Below are positions 22,290 through 32,758 of a stretch of 64,000 nucleotides of DNA, one piece after another. Under the pieces are notes generated by a model. The model saw only the letters and a list, made by a program, of their open reading frames with translations. It was not told the DNA's origin and did not search any database. The first letter of the stretch is position 1. Every line of letters begins with the position of its first letter. Source of the DNA: Adiantum capillus-veneris (taxonomy: Eukaryota > Streptophyta > Polypodiopsida > Polypodiales > Pteridaceae); the NCBI GenBank assembly GCA_014529385.2, contig CM043960.1, positions 70,061,410 to 70,125,409 of the forward strand. Reading direction: 5' to 3'. The position numbers and the translations under genes are program-made.

Positions 22290-24181
22290 AATTTGTAGGG
22301 TTTGCCCAAGTGGTGTGCTATTGAACAAAAATGGACAAACCATAGGACAGAGGAATGTTATTATAACAAGGGATATGTGAGAGAGAGACCTTACGCTCCC
22401 CAAGCTCCAGTAGCTTCTCCTCAAGTTCCACTGATGCCTAGGTATCAAGCAGGCAACCTACCAGGACCTGTAGGTGTAGAAAGACCACAACCGGTGTTGG
22501 GGCAACAACCACCCCTACCAGGATTACGACCAGTTGGTATAAGATATACACCAACCGTAACTGAATCAGAGGATAAGGCTTTGGTGCCTATGCATGCATA
22601 TTATGAAGATCCCAATGGATATGCGGCAAACTCTGTCTATTATCCACAGGAAGAACCCTCGACACCAGAACCATGGAGCATGATAGGAAGTACAGAACCA
22701 CCAACAGCTACACAGGCAGCATGACAAGGGAGATATAGCTTAGATGAACGAACATTGTTGTTCATAGCCAAGAGAGGCATGGGCGCACAGAGACATGCAT
22801 ACCAACAAAGAGGAGCTCAAGGAGCACCTCAACAACCCAAGGGACCCTGCTACAAGTGTGGTGGAGACCATTGGCTGAGAGACTTTCCTCATGATGAAAT
22901 CATTAGAGTCAGCACATATTGCACTGAGTGTGGAGTTACTCATTTGATTCTCGATTGCCCTAAAAACACCCGAGCAAAGGAGCAAAAACCACTTTGAACA
23001 TGCTAGAAACTGTACCTTCCAGTGGAAGGTCGGAAAATGAAACAATCATACCTATTCACGTAGTAACACAAGCCCAAGCTCATAGAATGATGAACCAACC
23101 CATAGTTGAAGAGCCAAAAACCGATGCCCAAAGTTCAGAAACAAAAAATCAGAGAAGCACTTGGAAAGCTAGAAAGGCGCGTATGAAAGCCAGGAACGAA
23201 CGAGAGCAAACAGCTCTATCTGAGGAGTTGAAACATACAAAGGATAGATTAGAGAGGTTAGAGGATCTAGCTAGCCTAAGCTCACACACCACGACAACCA
23301 TAACACCCAAGGAAATAGCAGAGCCCAAAAGTGCAGGATCAAGAGGATCTGTACTGGCAGACAAGGTAAATGAGCAGTTGGATGCGCTTCTAAAGGCTTA
23401 TGAAGCCAGAATAAAAAAGAACCAAACCCAAGAGCAAAGGTGGATGACTTATCCATATGCAAAAATAGAAAAACAAAGGTTGGAAATGTGTAAAAAGATG
23501 ATCAAAACAGATCAATCATTGATGGAAGACCCGCTGGGTAAACCTGCAAATTGGCACGAGGCACCGGCTCCAACCCCTGTCCAACCAACTTTAGAGGAAC
23601 AAGCAGAAACACAAGAAAGACTCACTAATGCCTATGAGTCCAGAGGAGAGCCTATCATAGTGCCAAATACAACAAATGAGGCAAGTGACGGGTTCCAGCC
23701 TAAAATATTGACAGAAATGGGTAAGGACTGTGACGGTCTAGACGATCTGTGGAAGCAAATCCGTGAGGCCAACGAGGCTAATAGGATGAGTAACCACATG
23801 AAAAGCACGAGAAAAGAAAAGAATGTGATCTTACCTCCTATTGAAGAATTTGAGGCAAGGTCACAAATGAACTTTGAGATACATTCACAAGGGGGAGACC
23901 AGGGATCAATTAGTTCGAGGCATAGCCAACCAGACTCGCTGAGAACTTTACCCTCTTACCTAGGAGAGTATGAAGCCAAGTCGGAAGTGAGAGCAATCCC
24001 ATCTCAAAGAATTTCTTCTAACAAAGTGATGGATTCACAAGGATTGATTGAGTTATTGTCCACACCTGTGGCATGCACAATCACATTAGCAGAACTCCTC
24101 AGGTTACGACCAAACATGTGGACCACAGTAGGTAAATGCCTAGAAAAATTTGGAGTGAAAGACCCCACCTTGAGGCTATAG
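22290..24181 (+). pseudogene. E1 gag, C-terminal half with zinc knuckles
   Basis: Frames 22302-22724, 22755-22997 and 22994-24181 are separated by stops and shifts. The second holds two knuckles of the CX2CX3HX4C kind: a degenerate one (CYKCGGDHWLRDF, last Cys lost) and an intact one (CTECGVTHLILDC). The third is highly charged with a probable coiled coil (ALSEELKHTKDRLERLEDL) and ends at an in-frame TAG (24179-24181). Protease follows in the same frame. The order agrees with E2. Confidence 0.8.
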
Positions 24182-25372
24182 GAAGGAATCAGGGAGTTGG
24201 ACAGATCTCAACTAAACACTAGGCCAGTACCATTAAACAAGGTTGGAGAGTATTGTGAGGGAGAAGATGGAAACACCACGCTACCAGTAGAATTCCAAGG
24301 AATAGTTTCCAAAGCTATTCTTGACAGTGGAGCGGGAGTTGCTATCGCCACCAAGGAAATCTGGAAAAAATGGGAAAAACCAGCTTTAAGGGCTACCATA
24401 ATGAAATTGCAATTGGCAGATGGGTTCATGGAGAAGCCTCTAGGACTCTTAGAAAAAGTGATTGTCACTTCGTGCGGGATCGAGTATGAGCATACATTTG
24501 CAATAGTTGATTTCGACAAAAAGAAAAATTACGAGATCATCTTGGGAAGACCATTCATGCGACAATTGAAGATGGTCCAAGATTGGGGTTACGACCAAAT
24601 ATACCTCAGACATGGCGAGACAACAACTAAAATACACCTGAAAGACCATAGTTACAAAGATGTGAACCAAACACCTGTGGAAGAATTTGATTCATCTACA
24701 GTAGCAGGATCGGAACTCCCAGCATGGTTAGGGCAACAAAAAGAGCTATGGATGTGTGGAGCTTCACATTGTGGAAGCTTAAGAAGAGAGGTGCGTCTTA
24801 GAAAGAGCAATTGAGGACAAGGAGTATATTCCGGAACCTTTCCCTGAAGATGCTTTGGAACCTTTAGAATGGGAACACATACTAGCAACATTGGATGTCT
24901 GTACCATTACAGATAGTCCAACAACAAAATTTTGCGATAAGGATGGCTATGATGTGCTACCCTACTACATGGTAAACATTATACCAGGAGAAGATGAGAC
25001 GATAGAACCACCAGAACAAGAAGAGTTTTATAACTCCTCTGAACATCTGGAAGTAAATGATGATACAGATAATGAGTGTTCGGACACCTCAAGTGAGCGT
25101 GGAAGGGAAACCGAGAATATCAAGTTTTATGATTTTGCTAATCAACATCCTAGACGCCAGGAACGCTATAGGAGGAAACGAGCAGGAAACAAAGTGAGAG
25201 AGAACCTGATGCCTAGGATAAATGGTAAAACTCACTATTTGATGCTTGTAAAAACAGAGGATTGTGTAAAAGATCAAATATCAGGAAGATTCTCAAAAGA
25301 TCGAAGGGAAAGAGAGCGAGAGGAAATAAAACAGGAACGAAAAACTACAACAAAAACAAAATCACAAAAATA
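24182..25372 (+). pseudogene. E1 first retropepsin and acidic/basic linker
   Basis: In the same frame as the end of gag. The aspartic protease has AILDSGAGVAIATKEIW (Asp codon at 24323) and IILGRPFMRQLKM, with 73 codons between Asp and the Leu of LGR. A frame change near 24790 leads to 24855-25373, an acidic stretch (DDTDNECSDTSSERG) followed by Arg/Lys-rich sequence. E2 has the same acidic-then-basic linker. The protease would mature the polyprotein. Its active-site triad is intact. Confidence 0.85.
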
Positions 25373-27144
25373 AAAAAAAGAAACAACAAAAGACTAAGAG
25401 TGGACCAAATTTGAGCGTAAACAGAAATACCAAGAACTGAAACGGTCTTTACGTGAGATATGGACTACTGAAGAAGATAGTGATGGTAAAGGGGAGTCCG
25501 AAAAGGGAAACATGAATGTACCATCACACTATACCATTCAGGATAGAAAAATCATCATGACACCACCAGTCAGGGAAAGAACCAACCAAGAATCTTACGA
25601 TGGGCCAAAAAATGCAAAAAGGATAGACCTTGCAGAACCAGGTGAAAAGCCTCAGCCGGTCTATATAGCAAACGATTTAGAGCCTGAAGAAGAAGAACGG
25701 CTAACCCAACTTCTCAAGAAGTATAAATATGTGTTTGCATGGTCCTATAAAGACCTCAAAGGAGTTGATCCAGCGATATGCCAACATACAATTCCTTTGA
25801 AATCAAATGCAAAACCTAGCAAACAACGTCCTTATACTTATAATGACACATTTGCTAAACGAATCAAAGAAGAGATTGATAAGATGATGGAAGCCGAATT
25901 CATCTATGAGATTGAACATACAGATTGGGTGTCACCCATTGTGGTAGTTCCCAAAAGAACGGAAAACCGCGAGTGTGTGTAAACATCAAAAAGATAAATG
26001 CAGCCACCATAAGGGATAATTATCCCTTGCCAATCACAGAACATGTACTTAAGCGAGTAGCCGTGAAATGGGCTTATTCCTTTCTGGATGGGTTTTTATG
26101 ATACAAACAACTGGCAATAGCAAGAGAGGATCAACACAAAACAACGTTTGCCACAGAATGGGAAATTTATGCGTATCGAGTTATGCCGTTTGGCTTAACT
26201 AATGCCCCAGCAACCTTCCAAAGGTTAATGACGCATGCGTTCAAAGAATACCTAAGAATATTCTTAGAAATTTACATGGATGATCTTTGTGTACACTCTC
26301 TTCTATGAGAGGAACATATTGACCATTTGCAAAAGGTCTTTGAAAAATGCAGCACATATCGAATTTGTCTTAACCCGAAAAAGTGTATCTTTATGGTTAA
26401 GCAAGACCGCATCTTAGGACACATTGTCTCAAGAAATGGCATAACCACTAATCTAGACAAAGTCAAAGTCATTGTAGACCTACCTAGGCCTACTAATGCT
26501 AAACAAGTGCAATCCTTCATTGGACACTGCGGATATTATCGAAGATCCATATACATGTATGCGGTTATCGCACAACCTCTGTATCGTTTGCTAGTCAATT
26601 TCGATTGGACCGAGGAGTATGAAACTTCATTCCAAAAGCTGAAGGAAAACTTTATATCAACACCTGTACTGAAGGCACCAGATTGGGAAAAGATATTCCA
26701 TGTTCACATTGATGCTTCTGCATATGCAATAGGGAGTATTTTGGCTCAACCTGGAGACAGAACAATGTATTTTCCAGTATGTTATGAAAGCCGACAGTTA
26801 AACAGTGAGAAAAAGAACTACACAACCACTGAATGAGAAGGTTGAGAATGATTTATGCTGTAAAGAAATTTTGGCATTATTTGCTCACAAACAAATTTGT
26901 GTTCTTTACAGATCATCAAGCTCTTTTGTATCTGGTAAATAAACCATGCAATACAGGGAGAATTGTAGGCTGGTTTATTATATTGCTAGATTTTGACTTC
27001 ACAGTGGTGGTCAAAAAGGGTAAAACCCATCTACGAGCGGATCATTTTTCAAGGATACACAACGGGGAAGCTCCTGAAGGAATAGATGATGACATACCAG
27101 ATGCTTATCTTTTCAATGTTGAAATGGTACCCAAATGGTCTTAG
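25373..27144 (+). pseudogene. E1 reverse transcriptase and RNase H
   Basis: 25512-25982 holds the RT N-terminus (PYTYNDTFAKRIKEEIDKMM, DWVSPIVVVPKR). After a frameshift the palm continues with FGLTNAPATFQRLM and the active site EIYMDDLCVHS (YMDD at about 26274-26285). 26327-26836 carries the thumb and connection (LGHIVSRNGI, GHCGYYRR) and RNase H start (HVHIDASAYAIGSILAQ). 26833-27144 completes RNase H (FFTDHQALLYLV, RADHFSRI). Several stops and shifts break it. No second, archaeal-type RNase H is seen, unlike element B. Confidence 0.9.
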
Positions 27145-27719
27145 GAAACTGTTAGCATTATTTCCTTTGGAAGTAGATTTCATAATACGGAGTACAGATC
27201 CAAACAACAAACAATTCGACAAAAAAAAACTTCCAGTTGATAGCAGGACGGCTGTATCATCTAGGCTCGGACCAAATCCTACGCTTATGTATAAATCCGG
27301 AAGAATTCGAGTGCTACCTTGAAGAAGTACATGTCCAGGATTGTGCATTTCATTGTTCAACAATGAAAACACACCAGAGACTAAAACAGTTAGGGGTTTA
27401 TTGGCCTACTATGTATGCGGACATGCATTCTTATGTTACCAATTGTACTATATGTAGTGCCAAACGACCAGTGGATCATGCGACATTGTTTCACGTAAAC
27501 ATTGCACCTGCATGGAGTCAATATATCATTGATTTCTTAACCACCAGATTGTTTCCTAAGAACATAACAAGAGCTCGAAAAAAAGCTATAGAGCTGGAAG
27601 CCCGTGACTTTCAGATAATTGGGAACCAACTCTATAAGCGAGGAAAGGACAATCAACTTAGAATCTGTGCAAGTGAAAGTGAATACCTGCTGATTCTAGA
27701 GCATGCACATAGTGAATAA
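27145..27719 (+). pseudogene. E1 extra integrase-like zinc (HHCC) module
   Basis: The frame 27237-27719 reads like the start of integrase: RLYHLGSDQILRLC, then paired His (EVHVQDCAFHC), GVYWPTMYADMHSYV and CTIC. Then, instead of a catalytic core, it restarts with a linker and a second LYKRGKDNQLRIC segment. That second segment leads into another HHCC module at 27700-27840, which does precede the core. E2 has only one such module. It may be an internal duplication or a family variant. Confidence 0.6.
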
Positions 27720-28800
27720 GTGGAGGCCATTTTTTTGGCGATAAGACGGCAAAAATTGTCTTAACGCAGGAATATGGTGGCCTACATTGCATATGGATGC
27801 TGAAGAGTTTGTAAGGCGTTGTGACACATGTCAGCGCACCAAGGTGTCGATAAAGAGAGATAAGATGCCACTACGGCCAATGATGGGAGCAAGAGCATTT
27901 GCAAAATGGGGCATTGATTTTGTGGGACCTATCTCATCCCCTGCATGTCGCACCCATACCCAATATATCATTGTGGCTACGGACTATCTCACAAAATGGG
28001 TCGAAGCCAAGGCAACGCAAAAAGCAAATGCACGGACCACTGCACAAATTTTGTATGAGAATGTTTTTGTACGGTACGGGTTACCTATAGAAATTGTCAG
28101 TGATCGTGGGACACATTTTCTTAATGAAGTCATTGAACATCTGCTAGAGGGAATTCATGGTTATACATAGGAAATCTGCTCCATACCATTCACAGGCAAA
28201 TGGACAAGCTGAGGCCACAAATAAAACACTATGCAAGGTTCTCACTAAAATAGTGTCAGAGTCAAGAACAAATTGGGATCAACAACTACACTCAACACTA
28301 TGGGCATATAGGGTAGCTTACAAAACATCAATAAGAACAACACCGTACAACATGGTGTTTGGCCTAAATGCTATACTACCCATAGAGTTTTTAATTCCAA
28401 CTCTACGAGTAGCGAAACGCTTAGAATGGACAGGGCATGAGCTCTCTTCAAGAATAGATGATCTTGAAAATCTAGATGAACTCCGCTTGAGAGCTCTAGC
28501 TTCAATCTATGCTAAAAAGAGAAGAAAAAAAGAGTTTTTTGACAAGCATGTGCGCACTAAAGAGTTCAAAACAGGTGATTATGTACTTGTTTATACTTTG
28601 AAGCAACTTGCCAAGAAACTTAAAAAGCGAGGGATGGGACCCTTTGTGATTAGTGATCTATCACAAAGTGGAGCTGTCAAGCTTGCTACATTAGCACGTG
28701 AAGAAATGCCGAATTGGATTAGTGGATGTCGACTGAAGAAATATCATCTACCACTCACACAGGATATGCTTCAACATACGAGAGGAAGCTCAAGCAGAAG
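27720..28800 (+). pseudogene. E1 integrase (zinc module, catalytic core, GPY/F)
   Basis: It inserts element DNA into the host chromosome. 27787-28170 has CDTCQRTKVS, the first Asp in KWGIDFVGPIS and the second in IVSDRGTHFLNE. After a shift, 28157-28897 has the Glu in SQANGQAEATNKTL and the C-terminal module (GMGPFVISDL, GCRLKKYHLPL). The D, D, E residues are all present, though frames are broken at 27720-27790 and about 28160. No chromodomain follows. Confidence 0.9.
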
Positions 28801-29324
28801 CACAAGAACGCATTGCAAAAAGAAGACTTCTGCGGCAACAACAATAGAGTGGAGCACCATTGCGAATCAATGCCATTCGACTGACGAAGTTGGATGAAGA
28901 CACAGTGGAGCCAATAATTGCAGTCAAAGTGGGCAGCAATCAAGTTGAATCGACGGCATTGCTTGATTCTGGAGCTCAAGCAAATTTGGTCTCTTACGGA
29001 TTATACCAACAGCTCAAATCCACAGGTCAACTTCATCCTACTCCTCAAGTGCTAGAAAGTAGTACATCACACCCGTTGAAAACATTGGGATGGACTATAT
29101 TGCATGTTCAAATACATCAATATATTTACCCACACAAATTCTACGTGGTGGAGATTGAAAACACACAACACCCAATGATGTTGGGACAACCTTGGCAAAA
29201 AGAGTACAATGTGCAGATAGATTGGGATGCAAAGGCAGTCAAAATTCAGCATGCACATGAACAACATGTGATACCCTTTGCTCAAAAATACCGGAATAAT
29301 CAGCTGCAAGCCATGCAATCATAG
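28801..29324 (+). pseudogene. E1 second, post-integrase retropepsin-like domain
   Basis: A Glu/Gln/Arg-rich helical linker (about 28785-28850) leads to frame 28860-29324. It contains STALLDSGAQANLVSYGLY (Asp codon at 28965) and, 72 codons later, HPMMLGQPWQKEYNVQIDW. These are the active-site DSG and the hydrophobic-hydrophobic-Gly motif of retropepsins. E2 has the counterpart at the same place. It is separate from the first protease at 24323, in an unexpected position after integrase. In this copy the frame is offset from integrase and ends at TAG. Confidence 0.85.
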
Positions 29325-29993
29325 GAAAAAGAGACAAAACCAAGAATGCCACCAAAGAACAACATGATATCCAAGGCCAACAAACAGGTAATAGAAAACC
29401 ATGCTGACTACATACATACGAAGTCACTGACCGCAGTGCAAAGATCTAGGTTACCAAAACAAGGGAAACAAGTATGGAGGCGGAAGGATAGAAATGACAT
29501 GACAGACAAACAACAATGCAACGAAAGAATTCAACCGAAGTAGATAGTTCAACCAAACACCAAGGGCATAAAACAAATATGGATCCCAAAGAAAATGCTC
29601 AGCAATAACCCAAATGTTACTCGCATTTGGATACCAAATCAAAAGCAAAAGGAACTCCCTTCAGTATAAGCAACAACGGATGTTAGACAGATGCATTTGT
29701 AAAAGGACAGCCGACTTATGTGGATGCCAATCAACAACAAAACAGTGGCAACAAAAGAAGTAGCAAAACATCTACAAAAACCAGCAAAAACAAAATACCA
29801 ATGGAAAACAAAGAAAATACGGTCCACGGCCATTCTGGCCAAGCCAATCCTCTCCATAGAAACAACTACGGCTATATCAACAGTAGGGGCAAAGCAATTG
29901 CCTGTGTCAAAAAAGACAATTAAACAAAGAGCAGTAGAGTTACAACTGTTACTTGCAAAGAAAACAGGAAACCTCGACGGCGAATGCCAATAA
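29325..29993 (+). pseudogene. E1 polyprotein tail with repeated Trp motifs
   Basis: It continues in the frame of the second protease, with in-frame stops at 29322, 29541 and about 29667. Basic and Gln/Thr-rich. Five Trp motifs fall in this single frame: VWRRK (29475), IWIPK (29580), IWIPN (29628), MWMPI (29721) and QWKTK (29802). E2 has WVPK, WIPK, WVPK and WVPK at the equivalent place. The function is unknown. The repeated motif could bind a partner or a nucleic acid. Confidence 0.7.
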
Positions 29994-30160
29994 GCATCTT
30001 GCTTATTCTCTTCTCTTGCACAACATTAATTTTTCCATGCATTGACCGAGTATGCATAAAATAGGGCCACATTAATTGGCCAAGCATTAGCACAAATTTT
30101 TCAACCTATGCACGACACATACTCCGAGGCGATACCTTGTCGTCCGGGAGGACTCCGGCT

Positions 30161-30174
30161 AGGAGGGGGGGAGG
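30161..30174 (+). other. Internal polypurine tract of E1
   Basis: AGGAGGGGGGGAGG shares 13 consecutive bases with the 3' PPT at 36222-36235. Some retroelements use an internal (central) PPT as a second start for plus-strand DNA. That role here is inference. Confidence 0.55.
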
Positions 30175-31763
30175 CATTCTCAAATGCGGAACCAATAGCA
30201 GAAAGAGCAAAAAAGGGCATGATTTTTGACTATTTTAAGGGTTGTTGTTTGATTGTGAAATTTTCTAGACTAACCCAAGTATATATGCCCTTATACAACA
30301 TGTATCTATATGTATATGGGGCCAAACGCCAAATCAAGCCCTTAGGTGTGTGTATATAAGTAGAAATAGCCATTTTTCAGGCAAAATATTGGTAAAACGG
30401 AGAAATCCGACCATAAAAATTTCATGTGAGTGTATATAATGTTTTGCGGTGATGTTTGTGATTTATTATGATTTTTGGGGATTTTCTGGTTTTGATTTGT
30501 TATTTTCCTTTTAATTTTGAAAACTTCAAAAATACAAAAAGCAGGTGAAAAACTGTCGTAATGAAAAACAAAAAATATGGGGATGATCAGTGACAATAGG
30601 ACAACCTATGGTATAGTGGGGGTGCAATTATGAGACTAGAGCGGAAAGCGTTGTTTGGCCAGGTTTGACCGAAATGCCAAATTTCTGGTAAACAGAGCAA
30701 ATGGAGTCCAAATCAAGAAATTTTTGAGCCTAAACCGCATCTCGCAAGAAGATTGGAGCACATGTCAAATTTCATGAAAAGTGGTTCGGGGACCTCCATT
30801 ATAAGAAATTTTCACCTCATTTTTAGCTCATTTTCACTATTGACTTTGTGGAGAGAGCTTCTGCCACCTAAATCGGACGGACCTTCCAGCAGCTTCTACG
30901 ACGCGCACGACTACCCGACGAGCTTCAGACATGAGAGGTAGGCTCACCACCTTGAGCTTTTCGCGCATGTTTGTCATTATGTCGCGAAAACTAGCGTAGG
31001 GATCAAACACAAAGCGGGCGGTAGAGACCTACAAGTAGAGACGGCGACCTAATGGCTAACCCAAAAGCAACAAGATTTCATCGGAAGCTTACCCTAGCAT
31101 AGGAGACCCGTCCTGGATGTCCAAAGGCAGTAGAAAACCATCGGGAAAAACCCTAATTCCTAGAATCCCGCAAGAGGCCACCAAATGGGAAATCAGCGAA
31201 AAGGCGACCAAATGCTACCAAAATTCATGGGTAGGAGCATCTCGACACGCTCGACAAGTTCCTATGTGACCCACATGACCAAAAAGTGACCCGAAGCGGC
31301 ACTAAACTTCAGAAATGGCACCAGACACACGAAGCGTCAAATTGCTCTCGCGGTCAAAAAACTGCATGTCCGTTTGCCACCAAACTTCACGAGCGGCTTT
31401 CCTAGACCATCAACAACCAAGTCCTATGGTGGTAGACCACCACTAATCATCGAAGACATGTAGACGCAACCACGGGTGCTTCTAGAGCGACAAATTGCCA
31501 AATGAAGCTCCGGTGAAGCCCAAAGTTGAAAAAAACCATACGGCAAGTATCCCCAAGGGATCGGGAAGCTATGGAGACCAACATCAAGAAATTTCATCGC
31601 CAAAAAGCACTCCAAAAGTCAGAAAATGGCTTGGAGGCTCTGAAGTCCACACAGGGAGTTATTCTCTATCCATTTGACTTTTTTTTTGAAATTAGGCTTA
31701 AAAGGGACTCAGGGGGACTAAGGGCAGGCACTAGGGGCACAATTCATGAAAAAATCATAAGGA

Positions 31764-31785
31764 GACATCTTATGCGTAGGATGTC
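31764..31785. repeat. E1 palindrome, site 5
   Basis: The left arm is GACATCTTATG, with two C-to-T-type changes. The right arm is intact. It is in the 3' non-coding region. Confidence 0.85.
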
Positions 31786-32046
31786 TCAAGGGAATTTCTG
31801 GGCACAGATCCCAACATTTTTCATTATACACATTTTCTGAATGACCTTTACATGCTATCCATCAAGTCTCATCACATTTGGACCAAAATTGACCTCATAT
31901 GCATGAAAAAATGCAAAGTTAGGGCATAGAGGCAATAATGGGCCATAGACCTACCAAATCTTGTCCAAATCACATGAAACTTGCACAACACATTCACCAA
32001 CACATCACCAACCAATATGTGTGGTTAGAAGCAAAAATTGGTGAAG

Positions 32047-32072
32047 TAGACATCCTACGCGTAGGATGTCTA
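32047..32072. repeat. E1 palindrome, site 6
   Basis: The 22-bp core at 32049-32070 is perfect, and the symmetry extends to 26 bp. Confidence 0.95.
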
Positions 32073-32570
32073 TTTGACATTTTTGGCCTTCAGAGGATGG
32101 TTGTTCATTCCAGATCCATTCACCTCATCATCAAGAGCTCATATATCAATTTTGAAGTCATTCTAATCATTTTTGACCCCCAACACTTTCAAGATACACT
32201 TTTTTGAGCCCAAAAACACTACACAGGCTCTTGCAAGCGTCAATCCTTGTCCAAATCCAAATCCAAGAGCATATCCATGTTCCATAGGCCAAGGACTACC
32301 CACAGAACAAATCTCATGTCATTTTGATGAAAAAGACAAGTGACATCATGGGAGCCAATACCATGGTGCAATGAGCCCATATACCAATTTTCAACCCATT
32401 TGGACATCAATTGCTACCTGTTATAGAATTTCTACCCAATTTGTGACCTAAAGCCTGAATCAGCCAAAAAATCCACTTTTTGATGCCCAAATCGATATCC
32501 AAGCACATAGCCATGTTCCATAACCCATGCACTACCAACATGTCAAGTATCAACTAATTCTGATGAAAAA

Positions 32571-32592
32571 GACATCCTACGCGTAGGATGTC
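32571..32592. repeat. E1 palindrome, site 7
   Basis: Perfect 22-bp palindrome (24 bp with flanking A...T), ~170 bp upstream of the accessory reading frame. Confidence 0.95.
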
Positions 32593-32758
32593 TAAATGGA
32601 AAATTTTGGCCAGATTTGCATTGTGAGCACATGCACAGTTTTACAAGTTCCTTTTGAGCTTTATTTTCACTTTTCAAGTCATTTGGATAGGTAAAACTCA
32701 GTTTCTCAGCCAATATGAAAAAAACGCTAACTTCGGACTACTGAGTGCAACAGGATCT

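Larger units (their letters stand above)
29994..32758 (+). other. E1 non-coding region between pol and accessory frame
   Basis: About 2.8 kb without a sustained frame. It contains an internal copy of the PPT (30161-30174) and three palindromes (31764, 32049, 32571). The last ~50 bases before the accessory start contain a pyrimidine-rich tract ending in AG (about 32650-32690) that could act as a splice acceptor. Confidence 0.6.

Noticed and set aside
28755-28979. 74-codon minus-strand ORF
   Set aside because: It overlaps the E1 integrase end and second protease domain, where plus-strand motifs explain the sequence.
12764-32592. Palindromes as a CRISPR array or MITE ends
   Set aside because: Spacing is irregular over 20 kb, the genome is plant-like, and no cas genes occur. 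No fixed sequence lies between pairs and no flanking TSD is seen, so MITE ends are not supported.
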